A stretch of DNA of 64,000 nucleotides from Clostridia bacterium. GTDB lineage: Bacteria; Bacillota; Clostridia; Oscillospirales; Acutalibacteraceae. The notes beneath the pieces were generated by a model. That model saw only the letters and a list, made by a program, of their open reading frames with translations. It did no database searches and was not told where the DNA came from. The position numbers and the translations under genes were made by a program. Where the stretch lies: the NCBI GenBank assembly GCA_017434855.1, contig JAFRUA010000030.1, positions 80,201 through 144,200 on the forward strand, written 5' to 3'. Positions 9,505-21,160 of this stretch are shown piece by piece. How positions within the stretch are numbered: position 1 is the first letter of the stretch; every line of letters begins with the position of its first letter.

Positions 9505-10506
9505 ATGATTTTTTATGACGATTACAATGGGCCGGATCCGCGGCTGGAGATCATCCGCGCAAACGCAAAGCGTGAGCGAAAAGAGCTTTTTCTCCTGGGG
9601 ATGTTTTCGGGCGGCGCGATCCTGCTTTATATTCTGATTCAGAATGTTTTGGTTCTGGCGATGCAGTTGACCGGCTTCAGTGCGCTGTATGCAAAAAGCA
9701 CGCTGGTCCAGGTCGGCGCAGACAGTCTGCTGTCGATCGTGTCGTTTTTGGTGCCGTTTACGCTGGTGTCAAAACCGATGCGCCGCATTTCCGGTGTGGA
9801 AAATCCTTTGCCGTTGGGGGCGCCGCAGCAGACCGGGATGTTTTTGCTGGCGATTCCGGCGGGGGTCGGCGCCTGCGTGCTGGCCAACCGGGTCACCGCC
9901 TATCTGCTGTATTATCTCACCGCGGTGTTCGGCCTGCAATTCAGTGCGCCCGACCTGCCCGTGCCGGGCGGCGTGCTGGGCGTGGCGGCGTCGTTTTGCC
10001 GCATCGTTTTGATCGCGGCGCTGTGCGAAGAGCTTTGCTTTCGCGGTTTCATCATGCAAAATCTGCGGCGCTATGGCGACGGCTTTGCAATCACAATGGC
10101 GGCGCTGGTCTTTGGCCTGATGCACGGCAACCTGATCCAGGCGCCCTTTGCCCTGATTGTGGGTTTGGCGCTGGGCTATTTCTCTGTCAAGACCGGCACC
10201 CTTTGGACGGGGATCATCATCCACGCGATCAACAACACCATCTCTTTGCTGGCGTCTTATGTGCCGGACGGCGACGCTGCGTTTTCCATCGTTTATGCCG
10301 TTGGGTCAACCATTTTGCTGTGGGGCGGCGTGGCCTGCGCCATCCTGTTTATCCGCAGACAAAAGCGGCTGGGGCCGTCGCTCAGATATCCGGGATGGAA
10401 CAGCTTCGGCGCCCGGATGGGGGCGTTTTTCTCCAGCCCCACCATGATCATTTCCGTCATACTGATCCTGTATTTTACGGCGCAGTTTGTTGAGGTGCGG
10501 CGATGA
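9505..10506 (+). CDS. CPBP-family intramembrane metalloprotease
   Basis: 333 residues with about eight hydrophobic segments. The Abi/CPBP motifs are present: the EExxxR motif in LCEELCFRGF near residue 176, a following His in LMHGN and HAINN near residue 240. The Glu and His residues are the expected metal ligands. Family members include Rce1-like proteases and bacteriocin self-immunity or maturation proteins; which role applies here is unknown. Its stop codon overlaps the tadA start by 4 nt (ATGA), indicating translational coupling. Confidence 0.88.
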   Translation: MIFYDDYNGPDPRLEIIRANAKRERKELFLLGMFSGGAILLYILIQNVLVLAMQLTGFSALYAKSTLVQVGADSLLSIVSFLVPFTLVSKPMRRISGVENPLPLGAPQQTGMFLLAIPAGVGACVLANRVTAYLLYYLTAVFGLQFSAPDLPVPGGVLGVAASFCRIVLIAALCEELCFRGFIMQNLRRYGDGFAITMAALVFGLMHGNLIQAPFALIVGLALGYFSVKTGTLWTGIIIHAINNTISLLASYVPDGDAAFSIVYAVGSTILLWGGVACAILFIRRQKRLGPSLRYPGWNSFGARMGAFFSSPTMIISVILILYFTAQFVEVRR

Positions 10507-10970
10507 GAACGGACAAACAATGGATGGAGCTGGCGCTTTCTCAGGCGCGGCTGGCGCAATCAGACGGCGAGGTGCCGGTGGGCGCGGTGATTGTGCGCGG
10601 CGGCGAGGTGCTGGCTGTGGGGCGCAACCGCCGCGAAACCGAAAACGACGCCGTGGCCCATGCCGAGATCGAGGCCATCCGTGCGGCGTGCCGGTCGATC
10701 GGCGACTGGCGGCTGACCGGCTGCACGCTGTATGTGACGCTGGAACCCTGCGTGATGTGCTTTGGCGCGATTGTGAACGCCCGGCTGGATGCGGTGGTGT
10801 TCGGCGCCTATGACCCTGCGGCGGGCTGTCTGAGCTGTGCGGACCTGACAGACAGTTCCGTCGGGCCGCAGCCCTGCTGGGTCGGCGGGTATATGGAGGC
10901 GCCCTGCGGCGCGCTGCTGCAAAGCAGCTTTCGGTCCTTTCGGGCGCGCGATTTGCCGCCGAATGAATAA
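10503..10970 (+). CDS. tadA: tRNA-specific adenosine deaminase
   Basis: 155 residues of the cytidine/adenosine deaminase fold. The zinc site is complete: HAE near residue 54 (AHAEIEAI) with the proton-shuttling Glu, and PCVMC near residue 85. The GAxNARLxxVVFGAYDPxAG region after it is typical of TadA, which converts A34 to inosine in tRNA-Arg(ACG). The start overlaps the CPBP gene by 4 nt. Confidence 0.93.
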   Translation: MRTDKQWMELALSQARLAQSDGEVPVGAVIVRGGEVLAVGRNRRETENDAVAHAEIEAIRAACRSIGDWRLTGCTLYVTLEPCVMCFGAIVNARLDAVVFGAYDPAAGCLSCADLTDSSVGPQPCWVGGYMEAPCGALLQSSFRSFRARDLPPNE

Positions 10971-10983
10971 TCAAAGGAATCTG

Positions 10984-11035
10984 AAAGTCAATCGGACGTT
11001 TTCAACAAAACGAACGGTTGACTTTTGTGCTTTTT
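10984..11035 (+). terminator. Terminator after tadA
   Basis: AAAGTCAA (10984-10991) pairs with TTGACTTT (11018-11025), enclosing an inner CGTTTT/AAAACG stem, followed by a T run at 11031-11035. It ends the 5913-10970 operon. Confidence 0.75.
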
Positions 11036-11058
11036 CCCGAAAGTTTTTTGCTTTTCTC

Positions 11059-11109
11059 TTGACATTCCCGCAGGAACGTGCTATAGTATAAAAACCTTAA
11101 CGATGTTAA
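11059..11109 (+). promoter_or_regulatory. Consensus SigA promoter with palindromic MarR-type operator
   Basis: TTGACA (11059-11064), 17-bp spacer, TATAGT (11082-11087). A perfect palindrome, TTAAC-GAT-GTTAA (11097-11109), covers the expected transcription start. A palindrome of this size at +1 upstream of a marR gene fits autorepression; binding is inferred. Confidence 0.8.
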
Positions 11110-11160
11110 TTAGTTTTGGCTGACGCACACGGTGCGCCGAAATGATCCCGAATAACGAGA

Positions 11161-11649
11161 ATGGTGAGTCTATTGGAAAACAATCAATTGCCGCAAGAGA
11201 TCCTTCGCATTTTTACACAGGTCAGCCGCAGCCGGTCTTTTTGGGAACTGAGCCGCATGGCACGCGGCGAATCGATGCTGCTGACGTATTTGTTTGAGCA
11301 TGAGGGCTGCACGCCCAAAGAGCTGGCGCAGGTGATGCGCGTGTCGCCCGCGCGCATTACGGTGATCCTTTCCGGGCTGGAGTGCAAACGCCTGGTCCGG
11401 CGCGTGTCAGACGGCAAAGACAAACGCCGGCTGCATGTGCGGCTGACCGAAACCGGCATTGCAGCGGTGCAGACGATTCGGGAGGAGGCGCTTGGCTATG
11501 CGCTGCAGTGGTGCGAAAATCTGGGCGAAGCGGATGCGCAAACACTGATCCGCATCACAGACCGGCTGCTGAAAATGGAAGCGGCGCGGGAACAGCAGAC
11601 AAAACACAACGCCGATTGTTTGAAGGAAGGTGATGGCGCTGAAGGCTGA
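11161..11649 (+). CDS. MarR-family transcriptional regulator
   Basis: 162 residues. A winged helix-turn-helix spans about residues 35-100: a CTPKELAQVMRVSPARITVILSGLE recognition region, then the wing with a DKRRLHVRLTETG motif conserved in MarR proteins. These are dimeric repressors, often ligand-responsive and autoregulated. It is the first gene of an operon with a surface repeat protein (overlapping by 17 nt) and an ABC transporter, so it probably controls them. The Shine-Dalgarno sequence before the ATG at 11161 is weak; TTG at 11173 behind GGTGAG is a possible alternative. Confidence 0.9.
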   Translation: MVSLLENNQLPQEILRIFTQVSRSRSFWELSRMARGESMLLTYLFEHEGCTPKELAQVMRVSPARITVILSGLECKRLVRRVSDGKDKRRLHVRLTETGIAAVQTIREEALGYALQWCENLGEADAQTLIRITDRLLKMEAAREQQTKHNADCLKEGDGAEG

Positions 11650-14272
11650 TATCAAACGTGCGCTTTGTGCCGCGCTGATCTTTTTGCTTTGCTGGTCGGC
11701 GGTGCTGCCGGCTGCGGCAGCCGTGATCTATCCGGGCGGCGTCACACGGGAAATGGCTGCCGCGGCGGTCGGCCGGGCCGACGCGCTGGTGAAAGACGGC
11801 GTGCCGGCCCTGACGGGCAAATCGCTGCGTGAAACGGTCGACACGGCGCTGTGCTCCGATGAAACGCTGTCCTCGCTCCTGCTGGGCGTTTATACCTCGG
11901 TCAGCGATCAGGGCGACGCGCTGCGGGCACTGGGGATCGACACCTCGCCGGCGGCTGTGGCCCGCGGGCTTTCCGGGTACCCGAACGTGAAAAGCGCCCT
12001 GTTGTCCGCGGCGGACTGGAACGCGGTGGATGCCGCGGCCCTGCACTGGGGTGTGACGACGCGCGCCGGCGTTGCCAATGCAGTCAGCGCGATGCTGACG
12101 CCGTTCAACGACCTGTTGTATATGCTGCTGTGCGGCGGGACCTATCGCGTGGGCATCCTGACGCTGCGCGGCGAGGATGGGTATGAAAACGGGCTGGTCC
12201 CGATCCTGCAGGCGCTGGGGTGCAAAAGCATCCCGGCCAAAAGCGCCTTTGTTGCGGCGGCCACGGCGGACCGCAGCGCCATGGTGCGCAAAATTGCGGA
12301 ATCGGTCTTTTCCATGATCGACGCCATGCTGCCGCAGCCGGTGACGTTCCTGTGCGACCAGTTGCCGGTGCTTGCCGCCTTTATCCGCGACGGCGGGCTG
12401 GAAAACGCGGTGGACGCGCTGATGCGCCCCATCACGCTGCACATCGGCTCGATGATGAATCTGTTCACCGGCAGCCAGATGGTGTCTGCCCTGCTGTTTT
12501 TGCAAAACCCGCGGCAATACACGGCAAACTTTGCCGACAATGTGACGACCGCGATGAACGATCTGCTGGCGTCGTCTGATCTGACGCTGGCGGACATCGA
12601 TCTGGACCGGCTCAAAAGCTGCCGCGGCAGCCGCGCCGATGCATTTATGGATATTCTGCGCTGGCTGGTGGAAACGCTGCGGCTGAATACCGAAACGCTG
12701 TCGGAACGCTTGGCCGGGCAAACCAACGGGATGGACCTGTCGCCGCTGCTGGCCGGGCTCAAACGTCACAGCACAGACGAGATCATGCTGGTGTTCATCG
12801 GGTTCCTGACCGCGGACGAGGGTACGGCGCTGGACGCGGTCTGGCCGTCGCAGCCGTTTGAGCGCGGCGAGGCGGTCTTTACCGCGCATCTGGGCCGCAA
12901 ACAGTTCAAGCGGGTGCTTGACGGCATCGACGCAACGCTCAACGATTTTGCCGTGGAATTCGGCGGTGCAAAGAGCCTGCGCGGCGCCATCCGGGCGGCG
13001 GTGTATGACAGCGCGACCGTGACAACGCTGGCAAAGACGCTCTATGGCGCGTTTGCCGGGGAAGAGATGCAGGCGGCGGCAGCCTTGCTGGGCCTGCCCG
13101 CAACGCCCGGTGCGCTGGCGGCGGCGCTCCCGTCACGATACGGCGCGGCGAAACAAACCCTTTCCCGTGCCAAAACCTGGGACACGGTCACGGCGATCCG
13201 CTGGGGCTTTGCCGGCGGAGATCGCGGCGGCTTTGAGGCCGCGCTGACGGCGGCGCTCTCTCCCATGCGTCCGCTGCTGGAAGCATTTTTGGCCAACGGT
13301 GCGGCCCCGGTGCTCGGCGGTCTGCGCATCGGCGGCACCAACGGCTATAACACGGCCGTCATTCCGCTGCTGGAGGCATTGTCCTGCCCGGCCGGCAGCA
13401 TCAAAAGCTACAATGAATATCTCAAAGGCAAAGGCACCGACCGCATCATCACCGATGTGCTGACCCCGGTGCTGGACCTTCTGGACCGGTTGGCCGAAAA
13501 GCCGGTGGCGACGCTGACGCAGCTTTTGCCGAATGCCGTGTTCTTCCTGCAAAACGGCGGGCTGCGGCAGTGTGTGCAAAATTTGTTGTATCCCCTGACG
13601 CAGTTGATGGGCTCCCTGGGTCTGACGCCGGATGCGCTGGGTCTGGACCTTGGCGCGATTGCAGCTCTGGATCCGGACGCGCTGCTGGCGGATGCGCTTG
13701 ACACAGCGGCGGCGGCCACGGGGCTCAAGCTGGAACAGCCCGATCTTTCCGGGATTGCCGCGCTGGGCCGCAAGGTTCAGGTCCAAAGCAAGCGCACGTT
13801 GCACGGGGAGCCGGTGACGGTGGATTATATCAAACCGGACCGGCCGGCGGTGCTGGTCACACTGCTGCGCTATGTGGTCACAGTGATCAAAGACCCCGCA
13901 AACGAAGCGGCCGTGGCCGAATTTATGGCTGCCGACGCTCAGAGCGGCAACGAGATGTTTGCCACCTATTCGTCCGGAATCACCGAAGAATTCGCAGCCA
14001 TGACGGTGGACGAAACGATTGAATGGCTGTATAAGCTGCTGTTCCGTGAGCGCGTCACGCGCGCGGAACCGGACGATGATTATGTGCCCCATATTCGCTA
14101 TGTGCCTGAAAAAGACAACACGGTGCCCCGGGTGATCGCCGGCATCGCAGCGGGCGCGGTGCTGGCGGCGGCGGTGGTGCTGTTCCTGAAACGGGACGCC
14201 ATCCGTGCGCACCGCAGGCGAAAAAACCGGCAGACCGCCATGGGCGCGGAAGACACGCAGCAGGAGGGATAA
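11633..14272 (+). CDS. Membrane-anchored extracellular repeat protein
   Basis: 879 residues. A signal peptide (about 1-32, ending in AAAA) and one C-terminal membrane span near residue 825 (GIAAGAVLAAAVVLFL) followed by a basic RRRKNR tail give an extracellular type I topology. The ectodomain holds two copies of the repeat seen in the 2-3535 protein, near bases 12046 and 13197: WG-x-LLTPFN-x-LL-GG, then a GYxxAxIPLLEAL block and an LPN-x-FFL block. No catalytic motif is recognised. The start is set at ATG 11633 behind GAAGGAAGG, with a GTG at 11630 also possible. It overlaps marR and ends 2 nt before the ABC transporter, so it probably works with that transporter, but its role is unknown. Confidence 0.85.
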   Translation: MALKADIKRALCAALIFLLCWSAVLPAAAAVIYPGGVTREMAAAAVGRADALVKDGVPALTGKSLRETVDTALCSDETLSSLLLGVYTSVSDQGDALRALGIDTSPAAVARGLSGYPNVKSALLSAADWNAVDAAALHWGVTTRAGVANAVSAMLTPFNDLLYMLLCGGTYRVGILTLRGEDGYENGLVPILQALGCKSIPAKSAFVAAATADRSAMVRKIAESVFSMIDAMLPQPVTFLCDQLPVLAAFIRDGGLENAVDALMRPITLHIGSMMNLFTGSQMVSALLFLQNPRQYTANFADNVTTAMNDLLASSDLTLADIDLDRLKSCRGSRADAFMDILRWLVETLRLNTETLSERLAGQTNGMDLSPLLAGLKRHSTDEIMLVFIGFLTADEGTALDAVWPSQPFERGEAVFTAHLGRKQFKRVLDGIDATLNDFAVEFGGAKSLRGAIRAAVYDSATVTTLAKTLYGAFAGEEMQAAAALLGLPATPGALAAALPSRYGAAKQTLSRAKTWDTVTAIRWGFAGGDRGGFEAALTAALSPMRPLLEAFLANGAAPVLGGLRIGGTNGYNTAVIPLLEALSCPAGSIKSYNEYLKGKGTDRIITDVLTPVLDLLDRLAEKPVATLTQLLPNAVFFLQNGGLRQCVQNLLYPLTQLMGSLGLTPDALGLDLGAIAALDPDALLADALDTAAAATGLKLEQPDLSGIAALGRKVQVQSKRTLHGEPVTVDYIKPDRPAVLVTLLRYVVTVIKDPANEAAVAEFMAADAQSGNEMFATYSSGITEEFAAMTVDETIEWLYKLLFRERVTRAEPDDDYVPHIRYVPEKDNTVPRVIAGIAAGAVLAAAVVLFLKRDAIRAHRRRKNRQTAMGAEDTQQEG

Positions 14273-14274
14273 CG

Positions 14275-17037
<2,763 letters not shown>

Positions 17038-17052
17038 TCATGTATCCAAAGG

Positions 17053-17079
17053 CCCTGCCGAACCTGTGTTTTGGCAGGG
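17053..17079 (+). terminator. Weak hairpin after the ABC transporter
   Basis: CCCTGCC (17053-17059) pairs with GGCAGGG (17073-17079). The following sequence (TCCTTGCATTT) is only moderately T-rich, so termination may be partial. Confidence 0.4.
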
Positions 17080-17082
17080 TCC

Positions 17083-17111
17083 TTGCATTTCAAATGAAAA
17101 TATGATACAAT
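17083..17111 (+). promoter_or_regulatory. SigA-type promoter for the HD hydrolase gene
   Basis: TTGCAT (17083-17088), 17-bp spacer, TACAAT (17106-17111). Confidence 0.65.
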
Positions 17112-17141
17112 ACCGGTATCATCTGAAACGAGGTGCCACCC

Positions 17142-17726
17142 ATGGATCACAACTTTTTTGCCATGCGCGCGCGCATGAAATACATCAACCGCTGGGCGCT
17201 GATGCGCAACACCCAGACCGAGAATCTGGGGGAGCACAGCAACGACGTTGCCGCCATTGCCCACGCCATCGCCACGCTCCACAACCTTCGGTTCGGCGGC
17301 AACGTCAATGCCGACCGCGCGGCGGTGCTGGGGCTGTATCACGACATGCCGGAAATCATCACCGGCGACATGCCCACGCCGGTCAAGTATCACGACGAAA
17401 CGCTGCGGCAGGCCTTTCAGGCGGTGGAGGTGCAGGCGTGCGAAACGCTTTTGGCCATGCTGCCGGACGATCTGCGGGGTGTTTATCGGTCCTGCTTTTT
17501 TCATGCCGACGCCGACGCGGAGCTGTGGAAGATCGTCAAGGCGGCCGATAAGATCGCGGCGCTGATGAAATGCATTGAGGAGCAAAAGGCCGGCAACACG
17601 GAATTTGACCGCGCGCTGGCTGCAACCCGCCAAAGCATCGACGCGATGGATCTGCCGGCGGCGGCCGCGTTTTTGCAGGAGTTCCTCGGCGGGTTCTATC
17701 TCAGCCTGGACGAGCAAAATGCGTGA
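17142..17726 (+). CDS. YfbR-like HD-domain 5'-nucleotidase
   Basis: 194 residues of the HD superfamily. The metal-binding pattern is visible: a His in GEHSNDVA near residue 28, the HD pair in LYHDMPEIITGD near 68, and a later Asp in KAADKIAALM near 135. The RNTQTENLGEHS start and the EIITGDMPTPVK motif match YfbR, a dNMP 5'-nucleotidase. A GTG at 17133 is in frame, but the ATG at 17142 is better placed after GAGGTG. It is not coupled to its neighbours. Confidence 0.85.
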   Translation: MDHNFFAMRARMKYINRWALMRNTQTENLGEHSNDVAAIAHAIATLHNLRFGGNVNADRAAVLGLYHDMPEIITGDMPTPVKYHDETLRQAFQAVEVQACETLLAMLPDDLRGVYRSCFFHADADAELWKIVKAADKIAALMKCIEEQKAGNTEFDRALAATRQSIDAMDLPAAAAFLQEFLGGFYLSLDEQNA

Positions 17727-17759
17727 ACCGTTCCGGGCGCGGAGTTTAAAAAATTTTCA

Positions 17760-17787
17760 TTGCATTTTGCATGGAAATATGTATAAT
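17760..17787 (+). promoter_or_regulatory. SigA-type promoter
   Basis: TTGCAT (17760-17765), 16-bp spacer, TATAAT (17782-17787), about 40 nt before the ATG at 17828. Confidence 0.65.
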
Positions 17788-17827
17788 AGAGATAATAAAC
17801 TCAATCGAAACAAAAGGAGTGGAAGGA

Positions 17828-19672
17828 ATGAACCCCATTAAGGTTGATTTCACGTCGGGCGGTTCCGGCAAGGGCAAGGGCAGCGGGCAAGACGCCTATC
17901 TTGTGCCGGGCAAGGCCGGGCTCAAGACCGTCATCAGCATCATCGGGACCGTGATCGGCGCCTGCATCACCTACTATTTTTTGCTGCCGCCGCTGAACCC
18001 CAAAAGCATGCTGTTTTATCTGTTTCTCGGTATCATTGCGCTGATTTTTGCCGCGTTCCAGATTGTGCTGTCCGGCATTCTTCGCAAGCCGGAATATAAG
18101 TCCTATGTCAAAAAGCGTGTGTTCATCCCCGGCATCATCATTGTCGCGCTGCTTCTGATCGTCGGCATCGGCTATCTGATCTCCTCTGTGGTATTCCGCG
18201 CGGGGTCCTATTCCCAGATCATCGACGTCAAAGAGATCGCGCAGTTTGAAGAAAACGACGTGATCCAGGAGGTCAACTTCAACAACCGTGCGGACCGTGA
18301 CAAGGTTCCCGTGCTGGACGATGCCGCCGCCGAAGCGCTTGCGCGCCGGACGCTGGGCGTTCTGGGCGAGCGCGGGCTGGAATCGCAGTTTGAGCTGACC
18401 GGAAAGTTCACCCAGATCAATTACAACAACAATCCCTACCGTGTGACTACCCTGTCTTACGGCGACATTTTCAAGTGGTTCAAAAACACCAACGCCGGCA
18501 TTCCGGGTTATGTCATGGTCAACATGGTCACGCGTGAAGCGGAGTTCAAGCTTTTGCCGGAAGGGAAGTATATCCGCTATTCTACGGAAGAGCATTTCAA
18601 CCATCATCTGCTGCGCCACCTGCGCTTTGAGCACCCGACCTATATCTACGGCGATCCGCATTTTGAGGTGGACGAGGCCGGCAATCCCCAGTGGGTCTGC
18701 CCGGTGCTTGACAAAACGATCGGCATCTTTGGCGGCCGTGACGTCAAAAGCGTGATCCTGGTCGACCCGGTGACCGGCGCGTGCCGGGAGTATTCGCTGA
18801 AAGAGATCCAGAAGGATCCGGACCTGCAGTGGATCGACAGCGTTTATTCCAGCGAGCTGCTGGTGGAACAGTATAACTACAAGGGCAAATACAGCGGCGG
18901 CTTCATCAACTCCCTGCTGGGGCAAAAGGGCGTTCGCGTTGTGACGGAGGGTTACAACTATCTCGCCATTGATGACGACGTTTATCTTTATACCGGCGTG
19001 ACCTCGGTCAGCGAAGACCAGGCGATCATCGGTTTCCTGCTGGTCAATATGCGCACCAAGGACGCCCGCTTCATCAAGGTCAACGGAGCCAAAGAAATCT
19101 CTGCCGCCAGCTCTGCCGAAGGTAAGGTGCAGAACTACGGCTACAAGGCGACCTTCCCCATCCTTTTGAACATTCAGGGCGAGCCGACTTATTTCATGTC
19201 GCTCAAGGATTCGTCAGACACCGTCAAAGGTTATGCGATGGTCAATGTCAAAAACTATCAGATCGTTGCGACCCGGATCGGTTATTCGAGCGCAGATATT
19301 GCGGAATGCAGCAAGGATTATGCCAACCAGATCAAAGCGGAGCGCAGCAACATCGGCGAAGACGTGACGCCGCCGGATGACACCCCGACCGACCAGCCGA
19401 CCGAGCCCGTGACTCCGACCGAGCCGACAACGGCAGCTCCCGCCGGTGACGAAACGACCGTCAGCGGCGTCATCAGCGACATCCGCACCCCGGTGATGGA
19501 CGGCGAAAGCGTTTACTTCATTCAGTTGGAGGCGTCCGATCTGTATTACACCATTTCGGCCAAGGACGCGCCGAATGTCGTGATCCTGAACGTGGGCGAC
19601 AGCGTCACAATCACCTATACCCCGCTGGAGGGTGCGGCGATTCTGGCGGCGACCGCTGTGGAACCGGCCTGA
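17828..19672 (+). CDS. Membrane protein, three TM helices and large extracytoplasmic domain
   Basis: 614 residues. Three hydrophobic helices lie at about 33-52, 62-82 and 96-120, followed by a soluble region of about 370 residues with no motif I recognise. A Pro/Thr-rich linker near 505-545 (DDTPTDQPTEPVTPTEPTT) leads to a C-terminal beta-rich domain of about 70 residues that could be an OB-like fold. The start at 17828 follows AAAGGAGTGGAAGGA; an upstream in-frame ATG at 17771 lies inside the promoter. Function unknown; the architecture suggests an envelope or surface sensor. Confidence 0.8.
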   Translation: MNPIKVDFTSGGSGKGKGSGQDAYLVPGKAGLKTVISIIGTVIGACITYYFLLPPLNPKSMLFYLFLGIIALIFAAFQIVLSGILRKPEYKSYVKKRVFIPGIIIVALLLIVGIGYLISSVVFRAGSYSQIIDVKEIAQFEENDVIQEVNFNNRADRDKVPVLDDAAAEALARRTLGVLGERGLESQFELTGKFTQINYNNNPYRVTTLSYGDIFKWFKNTNAGIPGYVMVNMVTREAEFKLLPEGKYIRYSTEEHFNHHLLRHLRFEHPTYIYGDPHFEVDEAGNPQWVCPVLDKTIGIFGGRDVKSVILVDPVTGACREYSLKEIQKDPDLQWIDSVYSSELLVEQYNYKGKYSGGFINSLLGQKGVRVVTEGYNYLAIDDDVYLYTGVTSVSEDQAIIGFLLVNMRTKDARFIKVNGAKEISAASSAEGKVQNYGYKATFPILLNIQGEPTYFMSLKDSSDTVKGYAMVNVKNYQIVATRIGYSSADIAECSKDYANQIKAERSNIGEDVTPPDDTPTDQPTEPVTPTEPTTAAPAGDETTVSGVISDIRTPVMDGESVYFIQLEASDLYYTISAKDAPNVVILNVGDSVTITYTPLEGAAILAATAVEPA

Positions 19673-19697
19673 CAAAAGCCGACAAACCAAAGAAAAA

Positions 19698-19923
19698 CGG
19701 GGCTGTTGCATTTCGCGAAGAGCAAAAAGAAAAACAGCAACGGATACAATTGAAATCAGGGCGTGGAGGTCATTCCGCGCCCTGATTTCATATTTTCTTT
19801 GGATGGGCCGCGCCCATACCCGATCTTTGTTTTTCTTTTTTCGACGTTTTTTCTCCTTCGGCGTACTTTTGTACAGCCTTCAGTCAAAGAAAACGCCGTC
19901 TTCATCGAAATGCAACAGCCCCG
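19698..19923. repeat. Palindrome-ended intergenic element, copy 1 (about 226 nt)
   Basis: The ends are perfect 18-nt inverted repeats (CGGGGCTGTTGCATTTCG at 19698-19715 and its complement at 19906-19923). Inside are further hairpins: ATCAGGGCG/CGCCCTGAT, ATGGGC/GCCCAT and GTAC/GTAC, plus a T-rich stretch. A second copy lies at 37820-38056. It is placed between two convergent genes. Confidence 0.85.
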
Positions 19924-19941
19924 TCGTTTTTGTGATGGACG

Positions 19942-21030
19942 TTATTTCAATCCGACATACTGCTTCGCTTCGTCCCAATGCCGGAACACCTTGAACAGGT
20001 CCTCAAAGAAGATCAAAATCCGCCGCAGGATATACTTCCACTTGGTGACGCGCGTGGCGGCAAGGTCCTGCGTGTTTTCTTTGAAGTCGTCCGTCTTGGT
20101 AAAGGTGAAGGTGACCTCGGCCGCCTTGTGGTCCGAGATGCTTTCGCCCTTGGCGTTCAGATAATCCTTGTAGCCGAAGCTGTTCGCCTCGATGTGGATG
20201 CCGCCGCCGTCGCGGTACAAAAACTTCTCCAGCGAGTCCCACACGCCCCAATAGTCCGGCCAGCCGCCGCCGACGGTCTCTTCCCAATAGGAGAAATCTT
20301 CATAGTTGCCGCCGTTGTGCAGCTCGACCCAGGCGTCCTTCAGCCCGCAGCCCTGATACAAGATCTCATACAGCCCGTCGTCGTCCCACTGATGGATCGA
20401 CGCGTTGAAGTCGCCGGTGACGATGACCGGGCGGTCGTTCGTGTTCGCCTGGATCATCGCGGCAAGCTGGCGAAAGTTGTCTTCGCGCGCGGCCTGCGAC
20501 CCTTCGTCGCCATAGGCGTCGGCGTGGATGTTATAGACGTCCACAAGGATGCCGTCGCCCAGATCGATGCAGGCATACAGGATGCCCTTCGGGGTCATCT
20601 CGTCCGCGCCGTCGTCGATCACGCCGTAAAGCTGGTCCCAGGTGGTGCGCTTGGCGTTATAGACCGGCGTTTTGGAAAAATAGTTCAGGCCGTCGCCGCC
20701 GGGCACGCCGCCGCTGTGTTCGGTTTTGTACGGGTAAGCGTCCAGCCCCTCCACCAGCGCGTGGTGAAAGGTAAAGTCCTCCTGCACGGCGATGAAGGCA
20801 TAGTCCTCTTCATTCAGCAGCCGGCCAAGCTGATACTGGTTGCCCTGCACGTCGACGCCGTCCTCTTTGCCCAGATAGTAGTTGAGGTTCGGCAGGCCCG
20901 CGACGTTGTAGCACAAAATGGACGCGGTTTTGCTGTCCGCTTCGGCCGACGCGACCGGTCCGATGCCGCAGACGCCGACCAGGAGCAGCAGACTCAGCAG
21001 GACGGCCAGCATACGTTTGGATGATTTCAT
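19942..21030 (-). CDS. Secreted endonuclease/exonuclease/phosphatase-fold protein
   Basis: 362 residues with a signal peptide (about 1-30, ending VASAEA). The fold motifs of the DNase I/sphingomyelinase superfamily are present: an early Asn after the signal peptide, VQEDF (metal Glu), HADAYGDEG, TGDFNAS (GDxN) and SISDHKA (catalytic SDH). It is therefore an extracellular metal-dependent phosphodiesterase; DNA, sphingomyelin or another substrate cannot be told. After a gap the C-terminus has an amphipathic segment (ILRRILIFFEDLFKVF) resembling the tails of other secreted proteins here. The start at 21030 follows AGAGGTGC. Confidence 0.88.
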   Translation of the reverse strand: MKSSKRMLAVLLSLLLLVGVCGIGPVASAEADSKTASILCYNVAGLPNLNYYLGKEDGVDVQGNQYQLGRLLNEEDYAFIAVQEDFTFHHALVEGLDAYPYKTEHSGGVPGGDGLNYFSKTPVYNAKRTTWDQLYGVIDDGADEMTPKGILYACIDLGDGILVDVYNIHADAYGDEGSQAAREDNFRQLAAMIQANTNDRPVIVTGDFNASIHQWDDDGLYEILYQGCGLKDAWVELHNGGNYEDFSYWEETVGGGWPDYWGVWDSLEKFLYRDGGGIHIEANSFGYKDYLNAKGESISDHKAAEVTFTFTKTDDFKENTQDLAATRVTKWKYILRRILIFFEDLFKVFRHWDEAKQYVGLK

Positions 21031-21061
21031 AAGATGCACCTCTTTCTGAATTTCTCTTTTT

Positions 21062-21090
21062 ATCGTACTCGCTTCGCGCCGCAAAGTCAA
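21062..21090 (-). promoter_or_regulatory. SigA-type promoter for the secreted EEP protein
   Basis: On the minus strand: TTGACT (21090-21085), 17-bp spacer, TACGAT (21067-21062). Confidence 0.6.
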
Positions 21091-21160
21091 GTCGCGCGCG
21101 GGATTTCTCTGTTTTTGTGCAGAAACCCCTGCCGCCTTTGTGCAAGGTGACGGGGATGGA

